DNA from: Gammaproteobacteria bacterium UBA2679
GTDB taxonomy: Bacteria; Pseudomonadota; Gammaproteobacteria; Pseudomonadales; Oleiphilaceae
Reading direction: 5' to 3'
Assembly: GCA_002354735.1 (NCBI GenBank)
Contig: DEMD01000015.1
Coordinates: forward strand, 23,304 to 87,303
DNA length: 64,000 nucleotides
Within the stretch, counting starts at the first letter, position 1, and each line of letters opens with the position of its first letter. The notes under the pieces are model-generated. The model saw only the letters and a program-made list of their open reading frames with translations. It ran no database searches and was not told the DNA's origin. Of this stretch, positions 7,452 to 15,576 are shown one piece after another. A program made the translations under genes and the position numbers.

Positions 7452-8896
7452 CACACACCTCCTAGTGGTGCAGGGGATCCGAACACCTTATCAATCGCAG
7501 TAATACTGTTGAAACGCGCCTGTAGTCTCTCATGCAGCCGCCGCTTACTGGCCTCGGTCTGTAGTAGCGCGTTGTGGCAGAACTCCAGCTCCTTGAGCAA
7601 TTCATCCGCGGGCAGTGATGCCCACACGCTCGTTAGAGGCAGTTCAGGTAACCACTGCTCAAGCAAGCTTTCGAACAAGCTGCCCACACGCTCTGGCAGA
7701 TCTTCTACATCCCGATTGTCGGTTACCGCCTCCAACAGCGTTGCGTAGATGCGTACCGGCGCCACCAGCGTCCATTGGATGGTCTCACTCGGCCACGCTC
7801 GCTGCTGAAGTAGTTCGAGCAGTGCCTTAGGTACATCGTCGCCCTGCCGCGTGCCGTGTTGCCAGTAAGTGGCTGTGCGCTGCAAAGCGCTCAGTTGCGC
7901 GCGAGCCTCACGGTGATCCGGATGTTGATCGATGAAGGCCTGACCCAGCGCCCGTGCATCCATCGGCTGTTTCGCCCGAAGTATCATTAACTTCCAGAAG
8001 TCCAGCAACGGTGTGATGTAGCCGGTCAACAGCTGCTCGGAAATCTTTGGCTGGCCTGCTATGAGCGTACAAACCTGGGGTGAGAAGCTGTAATAGTCTC
8101 GAAAGAACTGCTCGAAGAAGCTGAAACCAACTTCGGTCTTGCGGACGAAATGGTCTCGAATATGACGCAGGTACTGTACCTGCACTGAGTTGAGGGATCT
8201 GGATGCTAGCGTCGCGATGATGCAGCACCCACTGCTGCAGCCTACCTGGCCACAGTGGATATTGGGATCCCGCAGTTCAGCTGCTTCACCCAATCGATTT
8301 GCGATATCACTTCGCAGGACATTCTCATCCACAATCGCCGCATTTTCCTCCGGTGACGCAGGATTGCATTGTGCAGTAAGTGCGAGCAGGTTGTTGTTGA
8401 CGATGCGGAAAGCATGAGAGAACTCATGAAACAGCACCACTGGATTGGATATGGAAAGGTCGATAGTACCGCCCGTGCCATCCCTTGCCACACAGATATT
8501 CTGTTGAGTGTCATAGATAACCAGACAATCGTTAGTGGTGTTCAGTGATGCCCCAGGCAGACCACTTCCGGCTGGAGGCAAGGCCGTACCATTGTTCGCG
8601 AACGAGGTGCCATCATCGAGCACGAATCCAGACAATCCGGCGATGATGACGATATCCACGTTCTGCGCTCCACCGCCGTAATCCGGTGAAAAGTTGGTGT
8701 TGACGAGTGTGTCCAGCCGGTCCTGGGGCGCGCCAGCGACCGTCTGGTTGTAAGTGACCTGCTGCATACCGCCAGCAGGATCGTTCAGTCCGATGCCATC
8801 GTCATTGGCAATGATGCCCAGATCCACGAATGCTGCCAGTGGGTCCAGATCATCTGAGCCAATGCCGGATGCACTGTCCAATATGAACATGGCCAT
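7451..8896 (-). CDS. M91-like metalloprotease candidate with internal CFI-box segment
   Basis: A 481-residue protein. VVLFHEFSHAFR (HEFSH at 157-161) is an HExxH zinc motif. About 22 residues on, EENAAIVDEN (183-192) resembles the third-ligand region of NleD/M91-type zincins. Next come a Cys cluster (CGQVGCSSGCC, 215-225) and a segment starting CCIIATLASRSL and continuing to RDYYSFSPQV (about 224-274). That segment resembles the CFI-box-CTERM domain normally found at protein C-termini. A helical region of about 200 residues follows. No signal peptide is visible. The start has GGAGG 9 nt upstream, and the gene begins 3 nt after the preceding stop. Proteolysis is inferred. Confidence 0.7.
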   Translation of the reverse strand: MAMFILDSASGIGSDDLDPLAAFVDLGIIANDDGIGLNDPAGGMQQVTYNQTVAGAPQDRLDTLVNTNFSPDYGGGAQNVDIVIIAGLSGFVLDDGTSFANNGTALPPAGSGLPGASLNTTNDCLVIYDTQQNICVARDGTGGTIDLSISNPVVLFHEFSHAFRIVNNNLLALTAQCNPASPEENAAIVDENVLRSDIANRLGEAAELRDPNIHCGQVGCSSGCCIIATLASRSLNSVQVQYLRHIRDHFVRKTEVGFSFFEQFFRDYYSFSPQVCTLIAGQPKISEQLLTGYITPLLDFWKLMILRAKQPMDARALGQAFIDQHPDHREARAQLSALQRTATYWQHGTRQGDDVPKALLELLQQRAWPSETIQWTLVAPVRIYATLLEAVTDNRDVEDLPERVGSLFESLLEQWLPELPLTSVWASLPADELLKELEFCHNALLQTEASKRRLHERLQARFNSITAIDKVFGSPAPLGGV

Positions 8897-8899
8897 GAC

Positions 8900-9496
8900 T
8901 CAACCCTCCGGTTTGGGATCGACAGGGGAAGGAAGAGGGCGCCAATCCAGGCCCTCAGGCTGCCGCGGGTCAAATCCAGGGCGACCGCATGGCTCGGGAC
9001 ATTTTTCTTCGGGTTGGCGCTCTGGTGGACAGCACTTCTCAAGCCACTGCTTCAGTTCCAGTTCGCGATCATAATCACCTGCCTCGCAGCAATGGACCCG
9101 TGTCATGATGCCCTCGATCTTCAGCGTCGAAGTCAGTGTCTGCTGGTCGAGCCGTAGCTGATGTGCGAGTTTTCGTTTGATGTCGCAAAGCAGCTGATTG
9201 TTGTTTACAAGCTCACAGATGATCGTATCGTTCTGCTTACGATGATGATCGAGCAGGTGGATACTCACGATCTGTAGCTGTATCAACGCAAATATGCCCT
9301 GCGACAGATTGGCGAATCCGTGATCCAATGTCTGGTCTATTTGCGTGAGCCTGTTGTTGACCTGCTGCAGTTCACTACGGATGTCCTTGGCAACATCATG
9401 TGTGTCCGCCGTATTCTGGGCTGTGTTTTCGGTGTGGGTGTTGATCTGGTCAAGCCGCGCATTGATCTGGTCGGCGACGTCCTGAATTGATGGCAT
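8900..9496 (-). CDS. Coiled-coil Cys-rich protein, first gene of the HExxH/CFI-box operon
   Basis: A 198-residue protein with no recognised domain. Residues 1-75 are strongly heptad-like (DQINARLDQINTHTENTAQN and following), indicating a coiled coil. The centre is helical and hydrophobic (GIFALIQLQIVSIHLLDHH). The tail is Cys/Pro-rich (VHCCEAG, LEKCCPPE, EKCPEPCG). ATG 9496 is chosen over an upstream start at 9607 because GGAGGA lies 8 nt upstream and the coiled coil begins at once. Charged coiled coils with a weakly hydrophobic centre could form oligomers or associate with membranes. Its job is probably tied to the protease-like neighbour. Confidence 0.7.
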   Translation of the reverse strand: MPSIQDVADQINARLDQINTHTENTAQNTADTHDVAKDIRSELQQVNNRLTQIDQTLDHGFANLSQGIFALIQLQIVSIHLLDHHRKQNDTIICELVNNNQLLCDIKRKLAHQLRLDQQTLTSTLKIEGIMTRVHCCEAGDYDRELELKQWLEKCCPPERQPEEKCPEPCGRPGFDPRQPEGLDWRPLPSPVDPKPEG

Positions 9497-9581
9497 ATCG
9501 TAGTCCTCCGCGAATCGAAAAGCTGGGACGACTCGGTTCTGGCGTCGGCTATTCAGTAACCTGGCCAGCTGAGTATCCCTG

Positions 9582-9647
9582 CTAACCAGACTAACCAGGC
9601 CGTGCAAAACAAACTGCGAAAAATACTGTTGAAATGCTGCGAAAAAT
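9582..9647. promoter_or_regulatory. Two direct-repeat pairs upstream of the HExxH operon
   Basis: CTAACCAG occurs at 9582-9589 and 9591-9598 (9-nt period). CTGCGAAAAAT occurs at 9614-9624 and 9637-9647 (23-nt period, about two helical turns). Both lie in the 483-nt gene-free stretch 9497-9979 between divergent operons. They look like operator sites for a regulator of the minus-strand operon starting at 9496. No clear -35/-10 pair was identified. Confidence 0.4.
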
Positions 9648-9757
9648 TACCGGCGCCCGCATGGGCCGTCGAAGCGGGCAGTGCAGGTAGACCTCGCTGC
9701 AAAGCTGCCGGTATATAAGGGAGAGCGCTCCCGGCTCAGCTGCTTTAGACAAAATTA

Positions 9758-9880
9758 GACTAAGACATATGGACTAGGCCGGCGTAGAGTAGGTGTATCG
9801 GTCATTTGTGACTTCGCTCACAAATCCGTATTTTCATGCGGCTCTCCAGATTTGGGCGATTTATCGCCCTTCTTTTTTAC
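9758..9880 (+). ncRNA. Candidate structured leader or small RNA, copy 2
   Basis: Counterpart of 4666-4792, with the same GACTA...GTAGAGTAGG (9784-9793) spacing and a terminator starting exactly 70 nt after that block. Between them, ATTTGTGA (9804-9811) pairs with TCACAAAT (9818-9825), and CCGTAT/ATGCGG (9826-9841) forms a second hairpin. The CotH start codon is about 100 nt past the terminator, as in copy 1. The function is unknown. A leader sensing a small molecule or an independent small RNA are both possible. Confidence 0.45.
9854..9879 (+). terminator. Intrinsic terminator in leader copy 2
   Basis: GGGCGA (9854-9859) pairs with TCGCCC (9864-9869) around TTTA and is followed directly by TTCTTTTTT. 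It is a strong rho-independent terminator placed upstream of the CotH operon, with the same stem sequence as the one at 4762. Confidence 0.8.
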
Positions 9881-9979
9881 GTAATCCCGTCTTACAGACA
9901 CATCTGCGGTCAATCCTGATACTGCTCTCAATGGCTCCGAACCCGGGTCCAATTCAGCAGTAGTCATGGGGGCAGGCAC

Positions 9980-11755
9980 GTGAAAACATCTATGAGGGTG
10001 CATTTTTCGGCGTTGGTCGTTAGGCAGATAGTAAGCGCGATGTGCGTCATCACTGCACTCGCCGGCTGCGGTGGCAAGAGTTCGGACCAGACAAAGCCTT
10101 CAGGCTTCGACGCACCAAGAGAGCCTGTGAATCTGGGCGGTGAAGGCGATGTGTTCCAGCCCAACCGGGTGCTCGAAATCGCTGTGTCGATGGATGCAGA
10201 AGAATTTGAAGCACTGAAAGCAGAAGGGCGGTCGCTGGCCAGCACCGCTCGCGAATGTCTGACGGATTACGAATACACAGAATACACCGCCAGCGTCACG
10301 ATAGATGGCGAGCGTATGGAAGAGGTTGTCGTTCGGAAAAAGGGCTATATGGGTTCGCTTAGCCCCAGTCGTCCCTCACTGAAGCTTGATTTCAACAAAA
10401 AGTGGGATGGCAGAACCTACCAGAGCCAGACCGGGCTCACGCTCAATAATAACCGTCAGGATCCATCCAACGCCCGACAATGTATGGCCTTCGATATCTT
10501 CCGTAAGGCCGGCGTTGCCGCACCCCGCTGTAACTATGCCCGCGTTAGTGTGAATGGCCAGCTACTCGGGATCTTTACCAATGTCGAGCCCATTAAGAAG
10601 CCTTTCCTCGAAGCCGCCTTTGGCGATGATGAGGGCAATCTCTACGAAGCGCAGACCGCAGATTTCGGCCAGTGGCTAAGCCGGCGCTTCGAGAAAAAGA
10701 CGAACGAAAAGGCGAATGATCGCAGCGATCTGCAGGCTGTGAGCGATGCCTTGGCCTTGCCGGACGATCAGCTGATGAACGTGTTGCCGCAGCTGGTGAA
10801 TATCGATCAGTTCATCCGTTTCTGGGCCATCGAGACCCTGCTCGGTGCCTGGGATTCCGCTTCAGGCAACGCCAATAACTTTCATATTTATCGGAATCCT
10901 GCCGACGGTCTGTTCCATTTCATTCCCTGGGGTGCCGACACCGCCTTTCGCGGTGAGCACCCTCTCAAGCCCGGAACCGGTGTGTTGTATCGGAACTTTT
11001 CGCTAGCGAAACGGCTCTTCGATATACCAGATTATCGCGCACGTTACGAAGCAGAGCTCAACCAGCTCTTGGCTACCCAGTGGAAGGAAGAAGAGCTGCT
11101 GCAATCGCTTGAGAACATTCGTCAACTGACGGGTACTTCTGAACCTGCAGTCTCCAGTTTGAAGAGCTTCATCACTGGCTTGTCATCGGGCAGCACAGCG
11201 AGGCCGTCGCGTAGAGTGGCTATTGAGCAGGCCCTCGCAGATGTTCACTCGGCTGCTGCCTTTCCTATCGAAAATGTGGCCCCGGACTGCTCCGAACCTT
11301 TCACTACCGCGCTTACCGGTACTGTCTCGGCATCGGGTGGTGTTGATCAGGGCGCTTTCAGTTTCATGCGACCAGATGGCCGACAGGTGAATGCGAGCCT
11401 GACCTTTGCGGCCTTCGAGGTAGACAGTCTGTTGCATTCGGTAGACACCGAAACTTCACCCGAGGTCGTGAGTCTACTGATGATCGGCGTGGATGCAGCG
11501 GAAGGCTTCAAACCGTACGTGCTGCAGGTGTTCATAGAGGCCTCAGACTATGTACCTGGTACGCATCAGCTTCATGGCTTTGCGACCACTGCCCTGTTAT
11601 TCGAAGTTGACATGAGCCTGCCGGGTCAGGTCCGGACCCTCGCACTGGCTTCAGGTGGCAGTTTCACCCTGACCCGTGTGGGTACTGGAGCTAAGGCCGG
11701 CGATGTAGAACTTACGTTCAACGCCAGTCTCGAATATGGACCTGATGCACTGTGA
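9980..11755 (+). CDS. CotH-like protein kinase family lipoprotein
   Basis: A 591-residue exported lipoprotein with lipobox LAGC in the N-terminal hydrophobic segment. Residues about 50-400 match the CotH family: RKKGYMGSLSP, the SLKLDFNKKW strand, NNNRQDPS, FTNVEPIKKPF, and the active-site-like SGNANNFHIYRN with FIPWGADTAFRG. CotH proteins are atypical kinases in spore coats and are common beside VTC and DUF4956 genes in Gram-negative bacteria. A C-terminal beta-rich domain (about 430-591) follows. The stop overlaps the VTC gene start. The substrate here is unknown, and an envelope protein or polymer is plausible. Confidence 0.85.
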   Translation: MKTSMRVHFSALVVRQIVSAMCVITALAGCGGKSSDQTKPSGFDAPREPVNLGGEGDVFQPNRVLEIAVSMDAEEFEALKAEGRSLASTARECLTDYEYTEYTASVTIDGERMEEVVVRKKGYMGSLSPSRPSLKLDFNKKWDGRTYQSQTGLTLNNNRQDPSNARQCMAFDIFRKAGVAAPRCNYARVSVNGQLLGIFTNVEPIKKPFLEAAFGDDEGNLYEAQTADFGQWLSRRFEKKTNEKANDRSDLQAVSDALALPDDQLMNVLPQLVNIDQFIRFWAIETLLGAWDSASGNANNFHIYRNPADGLFHFIPWGADTAFRGEHPLKPGTGVLYRNFSLAKRLFDIPDYRARYEAELNQLLATQWKEEELLQSLENIRQLTGTSEPAVSSLKSFITGLSSGSTARPSRRVAIEQALADVHSAAAFPIENVAPDCSEPFTTALTGTVSASGGVDQGAFSFMRPDGRQVNASLTFAAFEVDSLLHSVDTETSPEVVSLLMIGVDAAEGFKPYVLQVFIEASDYVPGTHQLHGFATTALLFEVDMSLPGQVRTLALASGGSFTLTRVGTGAKAGDVELTFNASLEYGPDAL

Positions 11756-12513
11756 ACATGGCCATCATCTCGGGAACCCTGAATGGCTTCTGCGGGCATT
11801 CGTTGAGTGAGCAGGGCAGGGTAGTCCTGATGGACCGGGTCGATATCAAGTTCCTGGTTCCGTTGGCGTTACTCGAGAGCTGCCTGACCGGGCTTCGACA
11901 AGAGTTGACGACATTGGACTTGGACGGGCGACGCACGTTCGACTACGACACCCTGTATTTCGACACGCCTGAACGGCGCCTGTTCCTGGATCACCACAAC
12001 GGCAAGCTCAATCGGTTCAAGGTCCGGCTCAGGCACTACCGTCAGAGCCGGATCACGTTTCTGGAAATAAAGCAGAAAACCAACCGGCTGCGGACCGTCA
12101 AGGCGCGTACGCTGCTGTCAGCCGAAGCCTCACCCGCCAGCACCATCTCAACATTTCTGAAGGGGCAACCAGCTTTGCCGGCCGCACGGATGCAGCCGGC
12201 TCTTTTTGTTCAATATCAAAGAGCGACGCTTATCAATCCCGCTGGCAGCGAACGAATCACGGTCGATACCGGCCTGGCCTTTCATTCGCCTGATCGGCGC
12301 CGCTCGGTTGCGCTGCCTGGAGTTGCCATAGTGGAAATCAAATCCGATCGTCAAGCGGCTCACTCGCCCATGCACGAGCGTTTACTCGAGATGGGCTGTC
12401 GTGCCGTACCGTTCAGCAAATACTGCGTTGGCAGTAGCCTGCTATTTGGCACTGAGCTCAAGACGAATCAATTCAAACCTGTTTTGAGGGCCATTCATGG
12501 ACTCTGCAATTGA
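11752..12513 (+). CDS. VTC-domain polyphosphate polymerase-like protein
   Basis: A 253-residue protein of the VTC/CYTH-like tunnel fold. The basic tunnel residues are visible in DRVDIKFLVP, FDYDTLYFDTPERRLF, RFKVRLRHYR, TFLEIKQKTN, YQRATL and VAIVEIKSDR, with SKYCVG near the end. Yeast Vtc4 makes inorganic polyphosphate from ATP with this fold. Bacterial homologues beside CotH and DUF4956 genes are annotated as polyphosphate polymerase-domain proteins, mostly untested. It probably starts at GTG 11752 within GTGA, overlapping the CotH stop; ATG 11758 is an alternative. It is translationally coupled on both sides. Confidence 0.85.
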   Translation: MNMAIISGTLNGFCGHSLSEQGRVVLMDRVDIKFLVPLALLESCLTGLRQELTTLDLDGRRTFDYDTLYFDTPERRLFLDHHNGKLNRFKVRLRHYRQSRITFLEIKQKTNRLRTVKARTLLSAEASPASTISTFLKGQPALPAARMQPALFVQYQRATLINPAGSERITVDTGLAFHSPDRRRSVALPGVAIVEIKSDRQAAHSPMHERLLEMGCRAVPFSKYCVGSSLLFGTELKTNQFKPVLRAIHGLCN

Positions 12514-13081
12514 TCATCATTTTCTGACGCGACTCATCATCAACACGCTCTCCGTTTTCGTTCTGATCCGCTGCTACTACACCGTATCCCGTCATCGGGA
12601 CAACGCCGCCTCGTTTACCCTTTTCGGGGTCGGCGTTTTCCTGGTGACCGCTCTACTGCATTCGGCTTCCGTGAGCATGGGCTTCGCCTTCGGCTTGTTT
12701 GCTGTGTTCTCGATGCTCCGCTACCGCACCGAGGCGCTGGGCATCAAGGAGATGACCTATCTGTTTCTGGTGATCGCAATGGCGCTGCTTGCGGCGGTCG
12801 GATCGATGCGGCATATCGAATTGATCGGTCTGAACCTGTTGATGATACTCCTCGCAGTGTTGCTGGAAACACGGCTGCTACTGCCTCGGCACGGTGAAAA
12901 GGATGTTGAATACGAGAAGATCGAGAATGTGCATGTGCAACAGCAGGCTGCGCTGATTGACGATCTGCGGCAGCGAACTGGTCTGGATGTGTTTCGTGTC
13001 GACGTGCTTTCTATCAGCTATCTACGTGATACCGCCATGCTCCGTATGCATTATCGGCTGGCCTCGAAACATGACCGTTGA
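12497..13081 (+). CDS. DUF4956 membrane protein
   Basis: A 194-residue inner-membrane protein with about four hydrophobic segments in residues 10-130 and a soluble C-terminal ferredoxin-like domain of about 60 residues. The motif GMG-like FAFGLFAVFSMLRYRTEALG and EMTYLFLVIAMAL fit DUF4956. Its partnership with VTC-domain proteins is widespread, suggesting that the two form a membrane complex that makes or moves a polyanion. It overlaps the VTC gene by 17 nt and the porin gene by 11 nt. Confidence 0.85.
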   Translation: MDSAIDHHFLTRLIINTLSVFVLIRCYYTVSRHRDNAASFTLFGVGVFLVTALLHSASVSMGFAFGLFAVFSMLRYRTEALGIKEMTYLFLVIAMALLAAVGSMRHIELIGLNLLMILLAVLLETRLLLPRHGEKDVEYEKIENVHVQQQAALIDDLRQRTGLDVFRVDVLSISYLRDTAMLRMHYRLASKHDR

Positions 13082-14204
13082 GCTGGTGCAGGCAGGATTA
13101 CTTGGCAGCGCACCGCTGGTGCTTTCACTCGCTTTGATGGTCGCAGCACAGCCAGTCGCTGCGACGCCTCAATTTGACTTCAGCGGGTATGTGGCGGCAG
13201 GGATTGATCACTTCGACGGGTTCTACAGCCGCGGTAGCGATCAAAGGACGACGCGAGTGGTGCTGCGCAGTGCGAAGCTCGAACTCGAGGCAAAGTGGGG
13301 CACCGGCTGGGCGGCAGAGATCGACGGTAACTATGAGGTCAGACGCGGCGAAGAAGAAGCCGATATCGGCGATGCTTACCTGCAGTATCGAGGTGTGGGA
13401 CGGGTCACGACCAGGCTTGGGCGCTTCAAGGAACCTTTTGGTCTGGAGCGACTGGCCAGCTATGGCAGCGTAGCGACCAGTGAGCGTTCGCTGGCGACGT
13501 CGGCTTTTGCGCCTGGTCGCTCCCAGGGCTTGCTGGTGGGCCAGTACCGCAAACGTTGGACATGGGCCTTGGGGCTCTTCACCAAGAAACCCGAAGGTGA
13601 ATCGACTCGTGCTGTCACTGGTCGAGTAACGATGGCGCCAATGCGTGGCGAGCAAAGGGTGCTGCATCTGGGGCTGGCTGCTTCGTGGCGTGATCTCGCC
13701 GATGCGCAGTTCCAGGTCAGGGAGCGGGGCGAAGTATTCAGCGCCGAGACTATCATTCGCAGCGTACGTATGGAGGCCAGCGATAGCATCTTGCTGGGTA
13801 TCGAAGCGGCATGGATCTCGGGGCGCCTGTCCCTCACTTCAGAGGCTATTGCAGAGGACGTGACCCGGTCGAACGGCGAGCATTGGCGCTTCAGTGGAGC
13901 CTATGTTCAGGCTGCATTTTTTGTGACCGACGACCATCGTGGCTATAGCCGCGGAGAGCTTGATCGCGTAAAGCCCGCGGCCGGATTCGGTGCTGTGGAA
14001 GTGGTGGCCCGCTACAGTGCTGTAGATCTTCGCGACAAGGGACTCGGCGCAGAGGCTTCGGTCGGCTTGTTGGGCTTGAATTACTACCTGGGGGAGCATG
14101 TCCAGCTTAGGCTCAACTGGTTGCTGCCACAAATCAGTGGTTCAACGCTAACGCCTGAAGAAAGCGGCGAAGCATTCACGCTGCGAACGCTGTTTCTGTT
14201 CTAG
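13071..14204 (+). CDS. OprP/OprO-like phosphate-selective porin
   Basis: A 377-residue outer-membrane beta-barrel with an N-terminal signal peptide ending near VAATPQFDFSGY. The barrel signatures GRFKEPFGLERLASYG and ALGLFTKKPEGES match the OprO/OprP phosphate- and polyphosphate-selective porins. The last residue is Phe in a hydrophobic strand, as expected for BAM-dependent insertion. ATG 13071 overlaps the DUF4956 stop. Its place at the end of the CotH-VTC-DUF4956 operon supports a polyphosphate or other polyanion theme, here at the outer membrane. Confidence 0.8.
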   Translation: MTVELVQAGLLGSAPLVLSLALMVAAQPVAATPQFDFSGYVAAGIDHFDGFYSRGSDQRTTRVVLRSAKLELEAKWGTGWAAEIDGNYEVRRGEEEADIGDAYLQYRGVGRVTTRLGRFKEPFGLERLASYGSVATSERSLATSAFAPGRSQGLLVGQYRKRWTWALGLFTKKPEGESTRAVTGRVTMAPMRGEQRVLHLGLAASWRDLADAQFQVRERGEVFSAETIIRSVRMEASDSILLGIEAAWISGRLSLTSEAIAEDVTRSNGEHWRFSGAYVQAAFFVTDDHRGYSRGELDRVKPAAGFGAVEVVARYSAVDLRDKGLGAEASVGLLGLNYYLGEHVQLRLNWLLPQISGSTLTPEESGEAFTLRTLFLF

Positions 14205-14211
14205 TCGATGC

Positions 14212-15576
14212 CTATCGGGTATTCAGTGGCAGGAAGAGGGTGATCTCCGTCCAAGCCCCTGGTTCACTCCGAATGTCCATTCGACCACGATGATGGCGCA
14301 TGATGGTCTGACAGATGCTGAGGCCAAGTCCCAGGTTTTCCGGCGCATCACTGGTGGAGTAGAATGGGTCCGTCAGCCGCTTGATGTCGGCCGGGGGGAT
14401 GCCACGGCCGTTGTCTCGAATCGATATTGCCAGGCAGTCGCCCTTGTGAAAGGTACTGATTTCGATGCGCCCCTGCACTTGACGCTGGTTCTGTCTGAGG
14501 GCAGAGGCGGCATTCATCAGCAGATTCACGAACACCTGCATCAGCGCCGAGGGATGACAGGCGATAGACGTTCCGACCGGTATCACTACTTTGACATCGA
14601 TATCGCGGAGCTGCGACTGGCAAAAGCGTAGCGCAGTTTCTGTCAGCGGCCGCAGCTCAGTCTGTTCCAGGTGATTTTCCTGCGCAGGGCGTGAGAAATC
14701 GATCAGGTCAGACACGATATCCGCAATGCGCTTCTGGTGCAGTGAGGCATCACCCAAAGCCTCGGTAACCGCTGGGTCTGTACTGACGGCGGTCGCAAAG
14801 TCGACTGCCTGGCTGGCGCAGTTGAGCGGGTTCATGATCTCGTGCAACAGACCCTTTGCCATCAGGCTCAAGGCCTGATGTTTCTGCTCCTGGGCCAGGC
14901 GGTCTTCAGTGAGCTGCAGCGTTTGAAGGGTTCTCGAAAGCATCCGGTTGCGATCCTTAAGCAGGAATTGCAGTGCGAGCATGTCGCGTAGAAACCGGCG
15001 AAAGAAGAAGGCCGACAGTGGCGCGCCTACGATGCACATGAGTACCAGCCAGTTGAACAGAATCCCGAATAGCGTCGAACTGAGTTCGGCTTCGGGCACA
15101 GCCAGTGTCGTGGAGACCGTCAACATGCAAAGGTTGATCAGCAATATGATGAAGGTGTGCTTCATCGATAAGGTAATGATGCCAACGGTGCTGATGAAGA
15201 AATACAGCCCAACGATTGGTGCCAGCGCCGCGCCGGACTTGATGTAAGACAGATAGCCGAAAACGGCTATGTGAAGGAACACCAGGTAGACAATCAAAGG
15301 AGAAGCACGCCGCACAGGTTTCAGGCTATGAGCGCCTAACAGCGCGACCAGTACGCCTGTGTAAAACAGGTGCATGGCTGTCACAGCCGGTGCTGCTGGA
15401 TCCAGCCAGATTGCCAGCAGGAATAGCAGTGTGCCAACTATCGTCAGCAGCAGCGAAACATCAGCAAACAGGGGGAGAATTCGATAGCGCGTCTGAAAAC
15501 TGTAGAAGCGTTCGAAGCGGTGCTGGCGGTCTGCGGACAACTGGCGGATCTGCGCCATCCCTGACAGAAGACTCAC
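14212..15576 (-). CDS. Membrane sensor histidine kinase
   Basis: A 454-residue protein. Residues about 30-200 hold roughly six membrane helices with short loops and no large periplasmic domain, so the signal is probably sensed in or at the membrane. The kinase core follows: H-box LLHEIMNPLN (phospho-His), N-box VNLLMNAAS, G1 RDNGRGIPP and G2 NLGLGLSIC. All catalytic motifs look intact. It starts with ATGA overlapping the LuxR-type regulator by 4 nt and is the last gene of the operon. The likely phosphate acceptor is the intact receiver in the 16220-17698 product. Confidence 0.92.
   Translation of the reverse strand: MSLLSGMAQIRQLSADRQHRFERFYSFQTRYRILPLFADVSLLLTIVGTLLFLLAIWLDPAAPAVTAMHLFYTGVLVALLGAHSLKPVRRASPLIVYLVFLHIAVFGYLSYIKSGAALAPIVGLYFFISTVGIITLSMKHTFIILLINLCMLTVSTTLAVPEAELSSTLFGILFNWLVLMCIVGAPLSAFFFRRFLRDMLALQFLLKDRNRMLSRTLQTLQLTEDRLAQEQKHQALSLMAKGLLHEIMNPLNCASQAVDFATAVSTDPAVTEALGDASLHQKRIADIVSDLIDFSRPAQENHLEQTELRPLTETALRFCQSQLRDIDVKVVIPVGTSIACHPSALMQVFVNLLMNAASALRQNQRQVQGRIEISTFHKGDCLAISIRDNGRGIPPADIKRLTDPFYSTSDAPENLGLGLSICQTIMRHHRGRMDIRSEPGAWTEITLFLPLNTR

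Noticed and set aside
9830..9900. Leader copy 2 as part of an insertion sequence end
   Set aside because: No flanking target duplication, terminal inverted repeats or transposase gene; the shared blocks are regulatory in layout.
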